Assembly: GCF_003075375.1 (NCBI RefSeq)
Contig: NZ_QDFT01000002.1
Span: forward strand, 1 to 64,000
DNA length: 64,000 bases
Direction: 5' to 3'
DNA from: Microbacterium testaceum
Lineage (GTDB): Bacteria > Actinomycetota > Actinomycetes > Actinomycetales > Microbacteriaceae
In this document: one piece after another, positions 23,602-33,166 of the stretch
Position numbering within the stretch: the first letter of the stretch is position 1
Layout of the letters: each line of letters begins with the position of its first letter
Notes under the pieces: generated by a model
Seen by the model: the letters and a program-made list of their open reading frames with translations, nothing else
What the model was told of the DNA's origin: nothing
Databases searched by the model: none
Translations under genes and position numbers: made by a program

Positions 23602-25293
23602 TCAGTCGAGGTACTTTGCGTAGGCCGGGAGCGTGAGGAACGCGGGGAACTCCTCGCGCAGGGCCACCTCGCGGAACACCGCGGCGGCGTCGTCGAAGCG
23701 GTCGCCCTCGGACCGCGGCGTCTCGGCGAGCATCTCGGTCACGATCCGCTCGACGAGGTCGCGCGTGATCGGGGTCCCCTCGACGGTGCGGTGGTCCTGG
23801 TGGATCCACTGCCAGATCTGCGAGCGCGAGATCTCGGCGGTCGCGGCGTCCTCCATCAGGTCGTCGATCGCGACGGCGCCCAGACCCCGCAGCCACGCCT
23901 CGATGTACCGCAGGGTCACCGACACGTTGCCGCGCACGCCCGCCTCGGTCACGGGCCGGCCGATGCGCACGTCGAGCAGGTCGGCCGGTTCGACCGTCAC
24001 CTCGTCGCGGGTGCGGTGCAGCTGGTTCGCCGCCGTCCCCAGCACCGCGTCGAACTCGGCGCGGGCCACCGGGATGAGATCGGGGTGGGCCACCCACGTG
24101 CCGTCGAAGCCGTCGCCCGCCTCGCGCCGCTTGTCGGCGGCGACCTTCTCGAACGCCGCCTCGGTCACCTCGGGCTTGCGCCGGTTGGGGATGAACGCGC
24201 TCATGCCGCCGATCGCGTAGGCGCCGCGCTTGTGGCACGTGCGCACGAGCAGCTCGGTGTAGGCCCGCATGAAGGGCACCGTCATCGTCACCTCGCTGCG
24301 GTCGGGGAGGACGAAGCGCGCCCCGCGGCCGCGGTAGGTCTTGATGATCGAGAAGATGTAGTCCCACCGCCCGGCGTTCAGGCCCGCGCAGTGGTCGCGC
24401 AGGGCGAAGAGGATCTCCTCCATCTCGAACGCCGCGGGCAGCGTCTCGATCAGCACGGTCGCGCGGATCGTGCCGTGGGCCAGACCCAGCCGCTCCTCGG
24501 TGAACGAGAACACGTCGTCCCACAGCCGCGCCTCTTCGGCGGACTCGATCTTCGGCAGGTAGAAGTACGGACCCCGGCCCGCGGCGATCAGCGCGTGCGC
24601 GTTGTGGAACACGTACAGGCCGTAATCGACGAGGGAACCGGATGCCGGCAGCTCCCGCCCCGCCCGGTCGATGAACGTCACGTGCTTCTCGGGCAGGTGC
24701 CATCCGCGCGGGCGCATCACGATGGTGGGCGTGCGCTCGGCGGTGACCTCGTAGCGCTTTCCCTCGGCGCTCGTGAACGACAGCTGCCCGCGGATCGCGT
24801 CGAACAGCGACACTTGTCCGCCGATGACGTTCGCCCAGGTGGGGCTCGTGGCATCCTCCTGGTCGGCGAGCCAGACCCGCGCTCCGGAGTTGAGCGCGTT
24901 GATGGTCATCTTCGGGTCGGTGGGGCCGGTGATCTCGACCCGTCGGTCCTCGAGGCCGGGACCCGCTCCGGCCACGCGCCACGAGGGGTCCTCGCGGATG
25001 TGCGCCGTGTCGGCGCGGAAGTGCGGGTCGTCCCCCGTGCCGATCTCGAAGCGGCGGCGCAGGCGCGCAGCGAGCCGGTCGTGGCGACGCCGGGCGAAGC
25101 GGTCGTGCAGCTCGGTGACGAAGGCGAGCGCGGCGGGGGTCAGGATCTCGCCGTCGCGTCCCTCGAGGGGGCGCTCGAGACGCAGATGGGGGAGGGATGC
25201 CGAGGGTGCCGGCATCCGGGATTCTTCGGCGTCGGTACGGCTCCCGGTCGGCGGGGTCGCGGCGGTGGGCGGGGGAGAGGTGATGAGGGTCAT
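23602..25293 (-). CDS. aceB: malate synthase A
   Basis: A 563-residue type A malate synthase, which condenses glyoxylate and acetyl-CoA in the glyoxylate bypass. ITGPTDPKMTINALNSGARVWLADQEDATSPTW contains the signature region, PRGWHLPEKHV the conserved catalytic Arg region, and RWDYIFSIIKTYR the family signature block; the late IEAWLRGLGAVAIDDLMEDAATAEISRSQIWQW holds the catalytic Asp in DLMEDAATAE. ATG at 25293 is taken in preference to an upstream in-frame GTG at 25338. It follows aceA on the same strand after a 184-bp gap that contains a long palindrome. Confidence 0.95.
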   Translation of the reverse strand: MTLITSPPPTAATPPTGSRTDAEESRMPAPSASLPHLRLERPLEGRDGEILTPAALAFVTELHDRFARRRHDRLAARLRRRFEIGTGDDPHFRADTAHIREDPSWRVAGAGPGLEDRRVEITGPTDPKMTINALNSGARVWLADQEDATSPTWANVIGGQVSLFDAIRGQLSFTSAEGKRYEVTAERTPTIVMRPRGWHLPEKHVTFIDRAGRELPASGSLVDYGLYVFHNAHALIAAGRGPYFYLPKIESAEEARLWDDVFSFTEERLGLAHGTIRATVLIETLPAAFEMEEILFALRDHCAGLNAGRWDYIFSIIKTYRGRGARFVLPDRSEVTMTVPFMRAYTELLVRTCHKRGAYAIGGMSAFIPNRRKPEVTEAAFEKVAADKRREAGDGFDGTWVAHPDLIPVARAEFDAVLGTAANQLHRTRDEVTVEPADLLDVRIGRPVTEAGVRGNVSVTLRYIEAWLRGLGAVAIDDLMEDAATAEISRSQIWQWIHQDHRTVEGTPITRDLVERIVTEMLAETPRSEGDRFDDAAAVFREVALREEFPAFLTLPAYAKYLD

Positions 25294-25360
25294 GGTCGTG
25301 GCTTTCTGTGCGGTGCGCCCCAGCCCGTGGCCCGTCACCCGCTCGCGGCCCGCCGCAGAT

Positions 25361-25422
25361 GTCGAGTGTCCAGAACACGCCGCGAGAGTCGAGGCGGTTA
25401 CGGCGTGTCCAGGACAGTCGAC
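25361..25422. repeat. 62-bp palindrome between aceA and aceB
   Basis: Arms of 22 bases (25361-25382 and 25401-25422) pair with three mismatches; outer ends GTCGA / TCGAC, inner ACACGCCG / CGGCGTGT, 18-base loop. It could be an attenuator or mRNA stabiliser between aceA and aceB or a solo dispersed palindrome of the kind seen elsewhere here. Confidence 0.85.
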
Positions 25423-25477
25423 GGGCTGACGAACGGGTGGGCGGGGAGGGGCGGACGGACGGGGCGTGAAAGTGAGG

Positions 25478-26794
25478 TCAGTGGAACTGGGCGGTCTCGG
25501 TCGAGCCGGCCAGGGCGAGCGTGGCGCTGTCGGGGTTGAGCGCGGTCGAGACGACGTCGAAGTATCCGGTGCCCGCTTCGCGCTGGTGGCGCGTGGCGGT
25601 GTACCCGTTCGCTTCGGCGGCGAACTCGGCCTCCTGCAGCTCGACGTACGCGCTCATGGCGCGCTCGGCGTAGCCGCGGGCGAGGTCGAACATCGAGTGA
25701 TTCACGGCGTGGAAGCCGGCCAGCGTGATGAACTGGAAGGCGTAGCCGAGAGCGGCCAGGTCGGCCTGGAACGTGGCGATCTGCTCGTCGTCGAGGTGGC
25801 GCTTCCAGTTGAAGCTCGGCGAGCAGTTGTAGGCGAGCTTCTTGCCCGGGTAGCGGGCGTGGATCGCCTCGGCGAAGCGGCGGGCCAGCTCGATGTCGGG
25901 TTCGCCCGTCTCGACCCAGATCAGGTCGGCATAGGGGGCGAAGGCGAGACCGCGCGAGATCACGGCATCCAGTCCGGGTCGCACCCGGTAGAAGCCCTCG
26001 CTGGTGCGCTCGCCGGTGAGGAACGCCGCGTCGCGCTCGTCGACGTCGCTGGTGAGCAGGTCGGCGGCCAGGGCGTCGGTGCGGGCGATGATCACCGTCG
26101 GCACCCCCGCGACGTCCGCGGCCAGGCGGGCGGCGTTCAGCGTTCGGATGTGCTGCTGCGTGGGCACGAGCACCTTGCCGCCGAGGTGACCGCACTTCTT
26201 CTCGCTGGCGAGCTGATCTTCCCAGTGGATGCCGGCGGCCCCCGCCGCGATCAGCGACTGCGCCAGCTCGTAGGCGTTCAGCGGCCCACCGAACCCCGCC
26301 TCGGCGTCGGCGACGATCGGCGCGAGCCAGTCCTGCGTGATCTCTCCCTCGGCGCGCTCGATCTGGTCCTGGCGCAGCAGCGCGTTGTTGATGCGCCGGA
26401 CGACCGCGGGCACGCTGTTGGCGGGGTACAGGCTCTGGTCGGGGTAGGTCTGCCCCGCGAGGTTGCCGTCCGCGGCGACCTGCCAGCCGCTCAGGTAGAT
26501 GGCCTTGAGCCCGGCGCGCACCTGCTGGACGGCCTGGCCGCCGGTGTAGGCGCCGAGCGCGCGGACGTACTCCTCGGTGTGGATGAGGTTCCACAGGTTC
26601 TCCGCTCCCCGGCGCGCGAGCGTGGACTCCTCGCGGACGCTCCCGCGGAGGCGGACGACGTCCTCGGCGGTGTATGTCCGCTCGATGCCGTCCCAGCGCG
26701 GGTCGTTCTGCCACGCGGCGCGGATCTCATCGGCGGTCTCGGTCTGGTCGCCGGGGCGCAGGGGCTGCTGGGCGGGGGTGGCCTGGATCGTCAT
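25478..26794 (-). CDS. aceA: isocitrate lyase
   Basis: A 438-residue enzyme that splits isocitrate into succinate and glyoxylate. The active-site signature is [11 protein letters not shown] (catalytic Cys), with [31 protein letters not shown] and the late [15 protein letters not shown]. Start ATG at 26794 has a perfect GGAGG 6 bases upstream. It is divergent from a RamB-like regulator whose Corynebacterium homologue represses aceA and aceB. Confidence 0.97.
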   Translation of the reverse strand: MTIQATPAQQPLRPGDQTETADEIRAAWQNDPRWDGIERTYTAEDVVRLRGSVREESTLARRGAENLWNLIHTEEYVRALGAYTGGQAVQQVRAGLKAIYLSGWQVAADGNLAGQTYPDQSLYPANSVPAVVRRINNALLRQDQIERAEGEITQDWLAPIVADAEAGFGGPLNAYELAQSLIAAGAAGIHWEDQLASEKKCGHLGGKVLVPTQQHIRTLNAARLAADVAGVPTVIIARTDALAADLLTSDVDERDAAFLTGERTSEGFYRVRPGLDAVISRGLAFAPYADLIWVETGEPDIELARRFAEAIHARYPGKKLAYNCSPSFNWKRHLDDEQIATFQADLAALGYAFQFITLAGFHAVNHSMFDLARGYAERAMSAYVELQEAEFAAEANGYTATRHQREAGTGYFDVVSTALNPDSATLALAGSTETAQFH

Positions 26795-26923
26795 GTCGTC
26801 CTCCTTCGGGTGCCGGGGCGTCGGTGCCCCGTGCAGACCACTGTCCGCGAAGAACCACCCCCTGCAAGAGAAATGTCGCAGTGAAGTTCGACCGATCTTC
26901 TGTTCGTGTGAGAACCTTCCGGT
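26795..26923. promoter_or_regulatory. divergent control region of aceA and the RamB-like gene
   Basis: A 129-bp gap. The segment around 26860-26895 is less GC-rich, with an interrupted inverted repeat CTGC-(N)-GCAG at about 26864-26882 and ttgcag-like half-sites, a plausible place for RamB-type binding. I see no unambiguous -35/-10 pair. Confidence 0.4.
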
Positions 26924-28399
26924 ATGGACACCGGCGTCTCCCTCCCCGCGGCACCCCTCCCGCTCGACCATGAAGAGGTGGACACCCTCACCATCGGTCG
27001 GCGCATCCGGCAGCTGCGCACCGCGCGCGGTCTGACCCTCGACGACCTCGCCGCGGCCGTCGGGCGCGCGCCGAGCCAGATGTCGATGATCGAGAACGGC
27101 CGCCGCGAAGCGAAGCTCACCCTGCTGCAGGCGATCGCGCGGGCGCTGGAGTGCCGGCTCGATCAGATCCTGGATGCCGAACCCCTCGACGCCCGCGCGG
27201 CGCTCGAGATCTCGGTGGAACGGGCCATGCGGGGCCAGACGTTCCAAGCGCTCGGGATCGAGCCGTTCCGTGTCGGCCGGTCCGTCCCCGACGAGGTGCT
27301 GTCCGCGATGCTCGCGCTGCAGGGCGAGATCGAACGCCTGCGCGAGGAGCGGTCGGCCACCCCCGAAGAGGCCCGCCGCGCCAACGTCGCGCTCCGGCGG
27401 CTGATGCGCACACAGGACAACCATTTTCCCGAGCTGGAGCGCGTGGCATCCGGGATGCTCGCGGCGATCGAGCATCCGGGCGGGCCGCTGACGCAGCGCG
27501 GGGCGAGCGACATCGCCGCGCACCTCGGGTTCACGCTGCACTACGTCCCCGACCTGCCGTCGTCGACGCGCAGCATCGCCGACGTGAAGAACGGACGGCT
27601 GTACCTGTCGACGCGGGTCGCGAAAGGCGACCCGCGCGCCGCGGTGCTGCAGGCGCTGTCGAGCCGCATCCTCGGCCACGGCGAACCGACGAGCTACGAC
27701 GAGTTTTTGCGCCAACGCGTCGAGACGAACTACCTCACGGGTGCCCTGCTCATGCCCGAGGAGCACGTCGTCCCGACCCTGCACGAGGCGAAGGAGCGAC
27801 GCGCGCTGAGCATCGAGGACCTGCGCGACGCCTACTCGGTGTCGTACGAGACCGCCGCGCACCGCTTCACCAACCTGGCGACGGTGCACCTCGGCATCCC
27901 GGTGCACTTCCTCAAGGTGCACGAGTCGGGCACGATCACGAAGGCGTACGAGAACGACGACGTGAACTTCCCCACCGACCGGCTGGGCTCCATCGAGGGG
28001 CAGATGTGCTGCCGGCGCTGGACGAGCCGCGTGGTCTTCGACGAGGACGATCTGTTCAACCCGTACTACCAGTACACCGACACGGGCAACGGCACCTACT
28101 GGTGCACCGCCCGCGTGGAGCAGTCGAGCGAGGGCGCGCACTCGGTCAGCGTGGGCGTGCGCTTCGACGACACGCGGTGGTTCAGAGGCCGCGACACGAC
28201 CAACCGCGCCGTCTCGCGTCACGCCGTCGAGACCTGCTGCCGACGGGCGCCCGCCTCGCTCGAGAACGCCTGGCGCGGTCAGGCGTGGCCGAACGTCCGG
28301 ACCCCGCGCACGCTGCTGGCGACCCTGCCGACCGGGTCGTTCCCGGGCGTCGACACGACCGAGATGTACGAGTTCCTGGAGGCGCACGCCCCCCGGTGA
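26924..28399 (+). CDS. RamB-like XRE family short-chain fatty acyl-CoA regulator
   Basis: A 491-residue ScfR-type regulator. The N-terminal XRE helix-turn-helix spans about residues 20-80 ([20 protein letters not shown], then [25 protein letters not shown]). A middle ImmA/IrrE-like region ([32 protein letters not shown]) and the C-terminal Cys-rich domain ([23 protein letters not shown]) match the RamB/ScfR family that senses acyl-CoA and regulates acetate, propionate and glyoxylate genes. Its divergence from aceA supports autoregulation and control of aceA-aceB. Start ATG at 26924 has no clear Shine-Dalgarno. Confidence 0.88.
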   Translation: MDTGVSLPAAPLPLDHEEVDTLTIGRRIRQLRTARGLTLDDLAAAVGRAPSQMSMIENGRREAKLTLLQAIARALECRLDQILDAEPLDARAALEISVERAMRGQTFQALGIEPFRVGRSVPDEVLSAMLALQGEIERLREERSATPEEARRANVALRRLMRTQDNHFPELERVASGMLAAIEHPGGPLTQRGASDIAAHLGFTLHYVPDLPSSTRSIADVKNGRLYLSTRVAKGDPRAAVLQALSSRILGHGEPTSYDEFLRQRVETNYLTGALLMPEEHVVPTLHEAKERRALSIEDLRDAYSVSYETAAHRFTNLATVHLGIPVHFLKVHESGTITKAYENDDVNFPTDRLGSIEGQMCCRRWTSRVVFDEDDLFNPYYQYTDTGNGTYWCTARVEQSSEGAHSVSVGVRFDDTRWFRGRDTTNRAVSRHAVETCCRRAPASLENAWRGQAWPNVRTPRTLLATLPTGSFPGVDTTEMYEFLEAHAPR

Positions 28400-28483
28400 C
28401 CCCGCCGGGGGCGGGGGCCCACCGCGGCGGGTCACCGGTGCTGTCGCGGCGACGGCGGCAGTGGTGCGGTGGTGGGGCCGGGC

Positions 28484-28569
28484 GTGCACAGCGGCGGGTT
28501 GCGGGTGCGACACGCCGGGGGAGGGATGCCGTGGCGCGGCGTGTCGGAGAAAGTCCCGCCGTTGTGCAC
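28484..28569. repeat. family B palindrome, copy 1 (86 bp)
   Basis: Outer arms GTGCACAGCGGCGGG / CCCGCCGTTGTGCAC, inner arms CGACACGCCG / CGGCGTGTCG. Located 56 bp past the stop of the DUF559-like gene; the other three copies lie on the far side of that gene. All four are 86 bp. Confidence 0.9.
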
Positions 28570-28624
28570 GGGTGCGCGTCGGCCGGGGGTTTCGGCCGGG
28601 GCGCGGTGTCGGCCGGCGGGGACG

Positions 28625-29452
28625 TCAGCGGCCCAGGTGCAGACCGCGATCGACGTAGGCGAGGATGGCCGCTTCGACGGTCGGCCAGTCGTGCACGATC
28701 AACGCGTGATCGAATCGGAGTGTCACGAAGCCCCACGCGGCCGCCCGCGCGTCACGTCGGAGGTCACGGTGTCGTTGGTTTTCTCCCTCGTGAAACGGTG
28801 CACCATCGGCCTCCACGATGAGTCGGTCGCCGATGAGGAGGTCGACCCGGCCCCCCGAAACGACGCGCGTCTGCGTGCGTACGGCGAGCGCGTGCGTGCG
28901 GAGCCGCCACCTCATCAACGATTCGAGACCGCTGTCGGCATCCGATCGGGCAAAAGCCAGTGCCGCGCGTCCGGATTCGTTGATGTGACCGTGGAGCCAG
29001 GCTCGGTCCGCCGCCGTGAGCAGTCGCTTCCGCAGTGCCGACTCGACCGCCACGAAGAACTCCTCGACGCCGAGGCACCTCAGGATCTGGCGGAGGGCCA
29101 CCGCGACCCGGGGGAGGTCGAAGAAACCGCCGGTGGGGAGGTCGTCCCAGTGCGGGCGGCACGCGCAGTCCTCGTGGGCGTGCGTGTGGCCTGAGCCGTG
29201 CAGCCACACGTGGACCACGTCGGTCGCGTCCAAGACCCACAGTCCGAGATGACGAGCCGCCGTCACGCAGGCGAGCGCGCCGCCGTGCCGTGCCGCCGAT
29301 ACGACCGGTCGGCACGCGCCCGCGTCGACGTAGACGCCGCGACGCAGATGAAGCAGGGAGCCCGACGACACGGCGGCGGCGAGGGCGCGGCGGGTCAGTC
29401 CCTCTGCGCGCAGTTCGGCGTAGGTCCGGACGGGGGTTCGATTCGTGCACAT
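28625..29452 (-). CDS. AbiEi-like wHTH plus DUF559/Vsr-fold nuclease-like protein (locus 1)
   Basis: A 275-residue protein. The N-terminal third resembles the winged helix of AbiEi-type antitoxins (YAELRAEGLTRRALAAAVSSG, then LHLRRGVYVDAG). The C-terminal third has the Vsr/DUF559 nuclease pattern: GLESLMRWRLR, GRVDLLIGDRLIVEADG with D204, E214 and D216, H221, then RDLRRDARAAAWGFVTLR. Many actinobacterial proteins with this layout are annotated only as domain-of-unknown-function. It is bracketed by 86-bp palindromes (1 downstream, 3 upstream) and has no operon partner. ATG at 29452 is preceded by GGAGGA with a short gap. Activity is not known. Confidence 0.8.
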   Translation of the reverse strand: MCTNRTPVRTYAELRAEGLTRRALAAAVSSGSLLHLRRGVYVDAGACRPVVSAARHGGALACVTAARHLGLWVLDATDVVHVWLHGSGHTHAHEDCACRPHWDDLPTGGFFDLPRVAVALRQILRCLGVEEFFVAVESALRKRLLTAADRAWLHGHINESGRAALAFARSDADSGLESLMRWRLRTHALAVRTQTRVVSGGRVDLLIGDRLIVEADGAPFHEGENQRHRDLRRDARAAAWGFVTLRFDHALIVHDWPTVEAAILAYVDRGLHLGR

Positions 29453-29572
29453 TCCTCCACCATCCGGCTGCGCATCCGCGCCGGAGGGCGTGCGGCCGCT
29501 GACCGTGGAGAACTCACCCCTGGGGAGAGGTCGCGACCGTCCGCGCCCCCGGCCCGGTGTCTCCCTCGCGCC

Positions 29573-29658
29573 GTGCACAACGGCGGGCCGATCGTCCGAC
29601 ACGCCGTGTTCGGCCGCCGTGTGGTCGGCGAGTCGTGAAAGTTCCCGCCGTTGTGTCC
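29573..29658. repeat. family B palindrome, copy 2 (86 bp)
   Basis: Starts GTGCACAACGGCGGG and ends CCCGCCGTTGTGTCC; begins 121 bp upstream of the nuclease-like gene. First palindrome of a tandem array with ~163-bp period. Confidence 0.9.
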
Positions 29659-29735
29659 GGTGGAGGATCCGCCGAGTCCTGCCCGTCCGGTCAGGCCCCT
29701 CGTCGCCCCGGTCCTGGTCCTGTCACCCTCGCGCC

Positions 29736-29821
29736 GTGCGCAACAGCGGGCCGATTGTTCGACACGCCGTGTTCGGCCACCGTGTCGTCGGCGAGTCGTG
29801 AAAGTTCCCGCCGTTGTGTCC
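29736..29821. repeat. family B palindrome, copy 3 (86 bp)
   Basis: Same register as copy 2, 163 bp further; the 77 bp between them is repeated (with changes) after this copy too, showing tandem duplication of a palindrome-plus-flank unit. Confidence 0.9.
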
Positions 29822-29900
29822 GGTGGGGGATCGGCCGAGTCCTGCCCGTCCGGTCAGGCCTCTCGTCGCCCCGGTCCTGGTCCTGTTCTCCCTCCCCGCC

Positions 29901-29986
29901 GTGCACAACGGCGGGCCGATTGTCCGACACGCCGTGTTCGGCCGCAGTGTGGTCGGCGAGTCGTGAAAGTTCCCGCCGTTGTGTCC
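29901..29986. repeat. family B palindrome, copy 4 (86 bp)
   Basis: Third unit of the tandem array, 165 bp after copy 3. The array ends here and turns into a C-rich simple repeat. Confidence 0.9.
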
Positions 29987-30103
29987 GGCCGACCCCGGAC
30001 CCGGGGCCCCGGACACCCGAGCCCGACCCCCGACCCCCGACCCCCGACCCTGCCCCCGACCCCGACCCCGACCCTGCCCCCGACCCTGCCCCCAAGCCCC
30101 CGC
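29987..30103. repeat. C-rich low-complexity tract
   Basis: Degenerate runs of gacccc / gccccc between the palindrome array and the end of the PucR gene. No coding or regulatory signal seen. Confidence 0.8.
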
Positions 30104-31633
30104 CTACTCCGCCAGCCGCAGCGCGGCCCACACCTCGGCGCGCGCGGCGAAGCCCGACAGGTCGCGCCCCAGGACGCGCTCGGCCTGCGCGATGCGGGCG
30201 CGCACGGTATGGCGGTGGATGCCGAGGGCCTGCGCCGTCGCCTCGTGCGAGCAGTCGTGGGCGAGCCACGCGTCAAGGGTGTCGAGCAGGGCGGACCCCT
30301 GGGCCGCGTCGTGGGTGCGCAGCGGCGTGAGCGCGCCGAGCGCGACCGTGCGGGCGGCCTCGGACCCGAGGGCGGCGAGCAGCCCCGCGCGCGCGGTGTC
30401 GGCGAAGTCGGCGACACCGGGGGTCGAGAGGCGGTCTCGGGCGGTCCGCGCCTGGGTGAGGGCGTTCGAGAATCCGTCGTACCCGGTGGGGGCCGAGCAC
30501 CCGACGACCAGCTCGAAGCGCTCGGCGATCTCGTCGAGCGGCGCGCGGGCGCCCGCCGGGACGACGAGCACGATCCCGTCGTCGCCGCGACCGAAGAACA
30601 GTTCGCCCCGCCCCTCCTGGGCGCGTACCTCGAGCCACTCGGTCAGCGCCGTCGAGCGGAGGGATGCCGCGGGCGTCAGCGCCACCACGACGGGCGCCGC
30701 GGGCAGGGGGCCGAACAGGTCGCGGCCCGCGCGGCGCGCGAGCGCGGGGTCGTCCGTGCACAGCGACTGGATCAGGCCCGCGCGGAAGGTGCCGATCGCC
30801 CGTCCGAGCCCGTCCTGCTGCTCGAGGGCGAGGGCCGCCATCGCGACGACCGCGGTCACGACGCTGCGGGCCTCGTGGTCGAGGTCGTCCGCGGCGATCG
30901 CGAGCGCGCCGCGCAGGTGTCCGCCGCGGCCGAGGGTCTGCAGCGTCACCGACACGCCCTCGGCACGCAGGGGCGAGGCCGCGCGCGTCCCGCGCCGAAG
31001 CATGGCGATCACCTCGCCGGTCACCGCCTCGACGGCGCCCGCTTCGAGGCCGTCTCGGGGGTATTCCGTACGCAGTGCCCCGGCGGCGTCGAACAGCCCC
31101 ACCCAGCAGCCGAGCTGGCGGGACAGCTCGGCGAGCGTGGCCGAGAGCCCGTCGGGGCGCAGAGCGGCGAGCGAGACGGCGCGCTGCGCGGCGAGAGACC
31201 AGCTGCGGCGGGCATAGGCGTCGGCGGCGATGGCCTCGGCGCCGGCCCGCGCCACCGCGATGAAGGGCGTGCGGTACGGGACCTCGAACAACGGCATCCC
31301 GCCCTCCAGGCAGGCTGTCGTCAGACCGGAGGGGATGCCGTCGCGCACGACCTCGGTGCCGAATCCGAGCGCGCGGACACCGCGGGCGAGCAGGCGACCG
31401 ACGTAGGCGGGGTAGTCGGCCGCGTCGTCGAACTGCGTGCCGGTCGTCAGCAGGACCAGGCCCTCGCTGAGGAACGGCGTGGGGTCGACGAGGTCGCTGG
31501 AGTGCACCCAGCGCACGGGGCGGTCGATGCTCCCGGCGGGCAGATCGGCCTCGTCGACGACGAGGCGCAGGCGCAGGTCGGAGCGCGCGAGCAGCGCGCG
31601 CAGACTCGGCGGGGCGACGGCGGCGTCGGCCAT
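30104..31633 (-). CDS. PucR family transcriptional regulator
   Basis: A 509-residue regulator. The N-terminal PucR domain (LRALLARSDLRLRLV, WVHSSDLVDPTPFLSEGLVLLTTG, TACLEGGMPLFEVPYRTPFIAV) senses a purine- or amine-derived ligand; the C-terminal HTH is LDAWLAHDCSHEATAQALGIHRHTVRARIAQAERVLG. ATG at 31633 is preferred over GTG at 31639 because AGGAG stands 5 bases before it. It is divergent from gabT, so it most likely controls the adjacent putrescine/GABA genes, as PucR-type GabR/PuuR analogues do in other Actinobacteria (inference). Confidence 0.9.
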   Translation of the reverse strand: MADAAVAPPSLRALLARSDLRLRLVVDEADLPAGSIDRPVRWVHSSDLVDPTPFLSEGLVLLTTGTQFDDAADYPAYVGRLLARGVRALGFGTEVVRDGIPSGLTTACLEGGMPLFEVPYRTPFIAVARAGAEAIAADAYARRSWSLAAQRAVSLAALRPDGLSATLAELSRQLGCWVGLFDAAGALRTEYPRDGLEAGAVEAVTGEVIAMLRRGTRAASPLRAEGVSVTLQTLGRGGHLRGALAIAADDLDHEARSVVTAVVAMAALALEQQDGLGRAIGTFRAGLIQSLCTDDPALARRAGRDLFGPLPAAPVVVALTPAASLRSTALTEWLEVRAQEGRGELFFGRGDDGIVLVVPAGARAPLDEIAERFELVVGCSAPTGYDGFSNALTQARTARDRLSTPGVADFADTARAGLLAALGSEAARTVALGALTPLRTHDAAQGSALLDTLDAWLAHDCSHEATAQALGIHRHTVRARIAQAERVLGRDLSGFAARAEVWAALRLAE

Positions 31634-31650
31634 GGACACTCCTGTACGAC

Positions 31651-31685
31651 TCGTATACGACGGCGCCTGCGACTGTACACGCAGG
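31651..31685. promoter_or_regulatory. candidate PucR operators between pucR-like gene and gabT
   Basis: Perfect palindrome TCGTATACGA at 31651-31660 and an inverted repeat CCTGCG-(8)-CGCAGG at 31666-31685, in the 92-bp divergent gap. The gabT -10 (TAGCAT, 31713-31718) lies just beyond, so a bound regulator would sit over the -35 zone. Confidence 0.55.
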
Positions 31686-31725
31686 AGAGTGCGGGGCGCG
31701 CCGCGCCGTCCGTAGCATCGCGGCC

Positions 31726-33075
31726 ATGAGCCTCGACACCCTCCCCCTCGTCGGCGGTCCGTCCCTCGCCCAGGAGCGCCGCCTCGTCACCGCCATCCCC
31801 GGTCCGCGCTCGCAGGAGCTGCTGGAGCGCAAGGCCGCCGCCGTGGCATCCGGCGTCGGTCACACCGTGCCCATCCAGGCCGTCGCCGCCGGTGGCGGGG
31901 TCGTCGTCGACGCCGACGGCAACTCGCTCATCGACCTGGGTTCGGGCATCGCCGTGACCAGCGTCGGCAACGCCCACCCCGCCGTCGTCAAGGCCGTGCA
32001 GGAGCAGGTCGCCGCGTTCACGCACACGTGCTTCATGGTCTCGCCCTACGAGTCGTACGTGTCGGTCGCCGAGGCGCTGAACCGTCTGACCCCGGGCGAC
32101 CATGCCAAGAAGAGCGCGCTGTTCAACTCGGGTGCCGAGGCCGTCGAGAACGCCGTCAAGATCGCCCGCAAGTACACCAAGCGCCAGGCGGTCGTCGCGT
32201 TCGACCACGGCTACCACGGCCGCACCAACCTGACCATGGCGCTCACGGCCAAGAACATGCCGTACAAGAGCGGCTTCGGTCCGTTCGCGGCCGAGGTCTA
32301 CCGCGCCCCGCTGTCGTACCCCTTCCGCGACGGTCTGACCGGACCCGAGGCCGCGGCCAAGGCGATCTCGGTCATCGAGAAGCAGGTCGGCGCCGAGAAC
32401 CTCGCCGCCGTCATCATCGAGCCCATCCAGGGCGAGGGCGGCTTCATCGTCCCCGCCGACGGCTTCCTCAACGCGATCGTCGACTGGTGCCGTGACAACG
32501 GCGTCGTCTTCATCGCCGACGAGGTGCAGTCCGGCTTCGCCCGCACGGGTGCGATGTTCGCCAGCGAGCACTTCGGCATCGTCCCCGACCTCGTCACCAC
32601 CGCCAAGGGCATCGCGGGCGGCCTTCCGCTCGCCGCCGTCACCGGTCGCGCCGAGATCATGGATGCCACCCACACCGGCGGTCTAGGTGGCACCTACGGC
32701 GGCAACCCGATCGCGTGCGCCGCGGCTCTGGCATCCATCGACGCCTTCGAGAACGAGGGCTTCGTCGAGCGCGCCCGCGAGATCGGCGTCCTGCTCAAGG
32801 ACCGCCTGCACGCGCTGCAGCAGAACGACCCGCGCATCGGCGACGTCCGCGGACACGGCGCGATGATCGCCGTCGAGTTCGTCGACCCCACCACGGGCGC
32901 GCCCGACGCGGCTCTCACGTCGGCGGTGGCCAAGGCCGCGATCGCCGAGGGCGTCATCGTGCTCACGTGCGGCACGTACGGCAACGTCATCCGGTTCCTC
33001 CCTCCGCTGTCGATCGGCGACGAGCTGCTGACCGAGGGCCTCGACGTCGTCGCGGCCGCCCTCGCCCGCAGCTGA
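31726..33075 (+). CDS. gabT: 4-aminobutyrate--2-oxoglutarate aminotransferase
   Basis: A 449-residue class III PLP aminotransferase. NSGAEAVENAVKIARKYT binds the cofactor phosphate, FIADEVQSGFARTGAMFA contains the conserved Asp over the pyridine ring, and the PLP lysine is in TTAKGIAGGLPLAAV. It moves the amino group of GABA to 2-oxoglutarate, giving succinate semialdehyde for GabD, encoded four genes downstream. TAGCAT ends 7 bases before ATG, so the mRNA has at most one base of leader. Confidence 0.93.
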   Translation: MSLDTLPLVGGPSLAQERRLVTAIPGPRSQELLERKAAAVASGVGHTVPIQAVAAGGGVVVDADGNSLIDLGSGIAVTSVGNAHPAVVKAVQEQVAAFTHTCFMVSPYESYVSVAEALNRLTPGDHAKKSALFNSGAEAVENAVKIARKYTKRQAVVAFDHGYHGRTNLTMALTAKNMPYKSGFGPFAAEVYRAPLSYPFRDGLTGPEAAAKAISVIEKQVGAENLAAVIIEPIQGEGGFIVPADGFLNAIVDWCRDNGVVFIADEVQSGFARTGAMFASEHFGIVPDLVTTAKGIAGGLPLAAVTGRAEIMDATHTGGLGGTYGGNPIACAAALASIDAFENEGFVERAREIGVLLKDRLHALQQNDPRIGDVRGHGAMIAVEFVDPTTGAPDAALTSAVAKAAIAEGVIVLTCGTYGNVIRFLPPLSIGDELLTEGLDVVAAALARS

Positions 33076-33166
33076 CCGGCGTCCCGACGGCGGCGGAGGA
33101 CCCGAAGAGCCCGCCGCCGTCGGGGCCATCCCCTTGAACGCGAACGCGAAAGAGAAAGCAGATCCC

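Noticed and set aside
28625-29452. Classical AbiE toxin-antitoxin locus
   Set aside because: No AbiEii nucleotidyltransferase toxin gene lies beside any of the three AbiEi-like genes; all three stand alone.
29560-30330. Long plus-strand open frames over the family B array
   Set aside because: Same reading repeated with each tandem unit and overlapping the PucR gene antisense; not credible genes.
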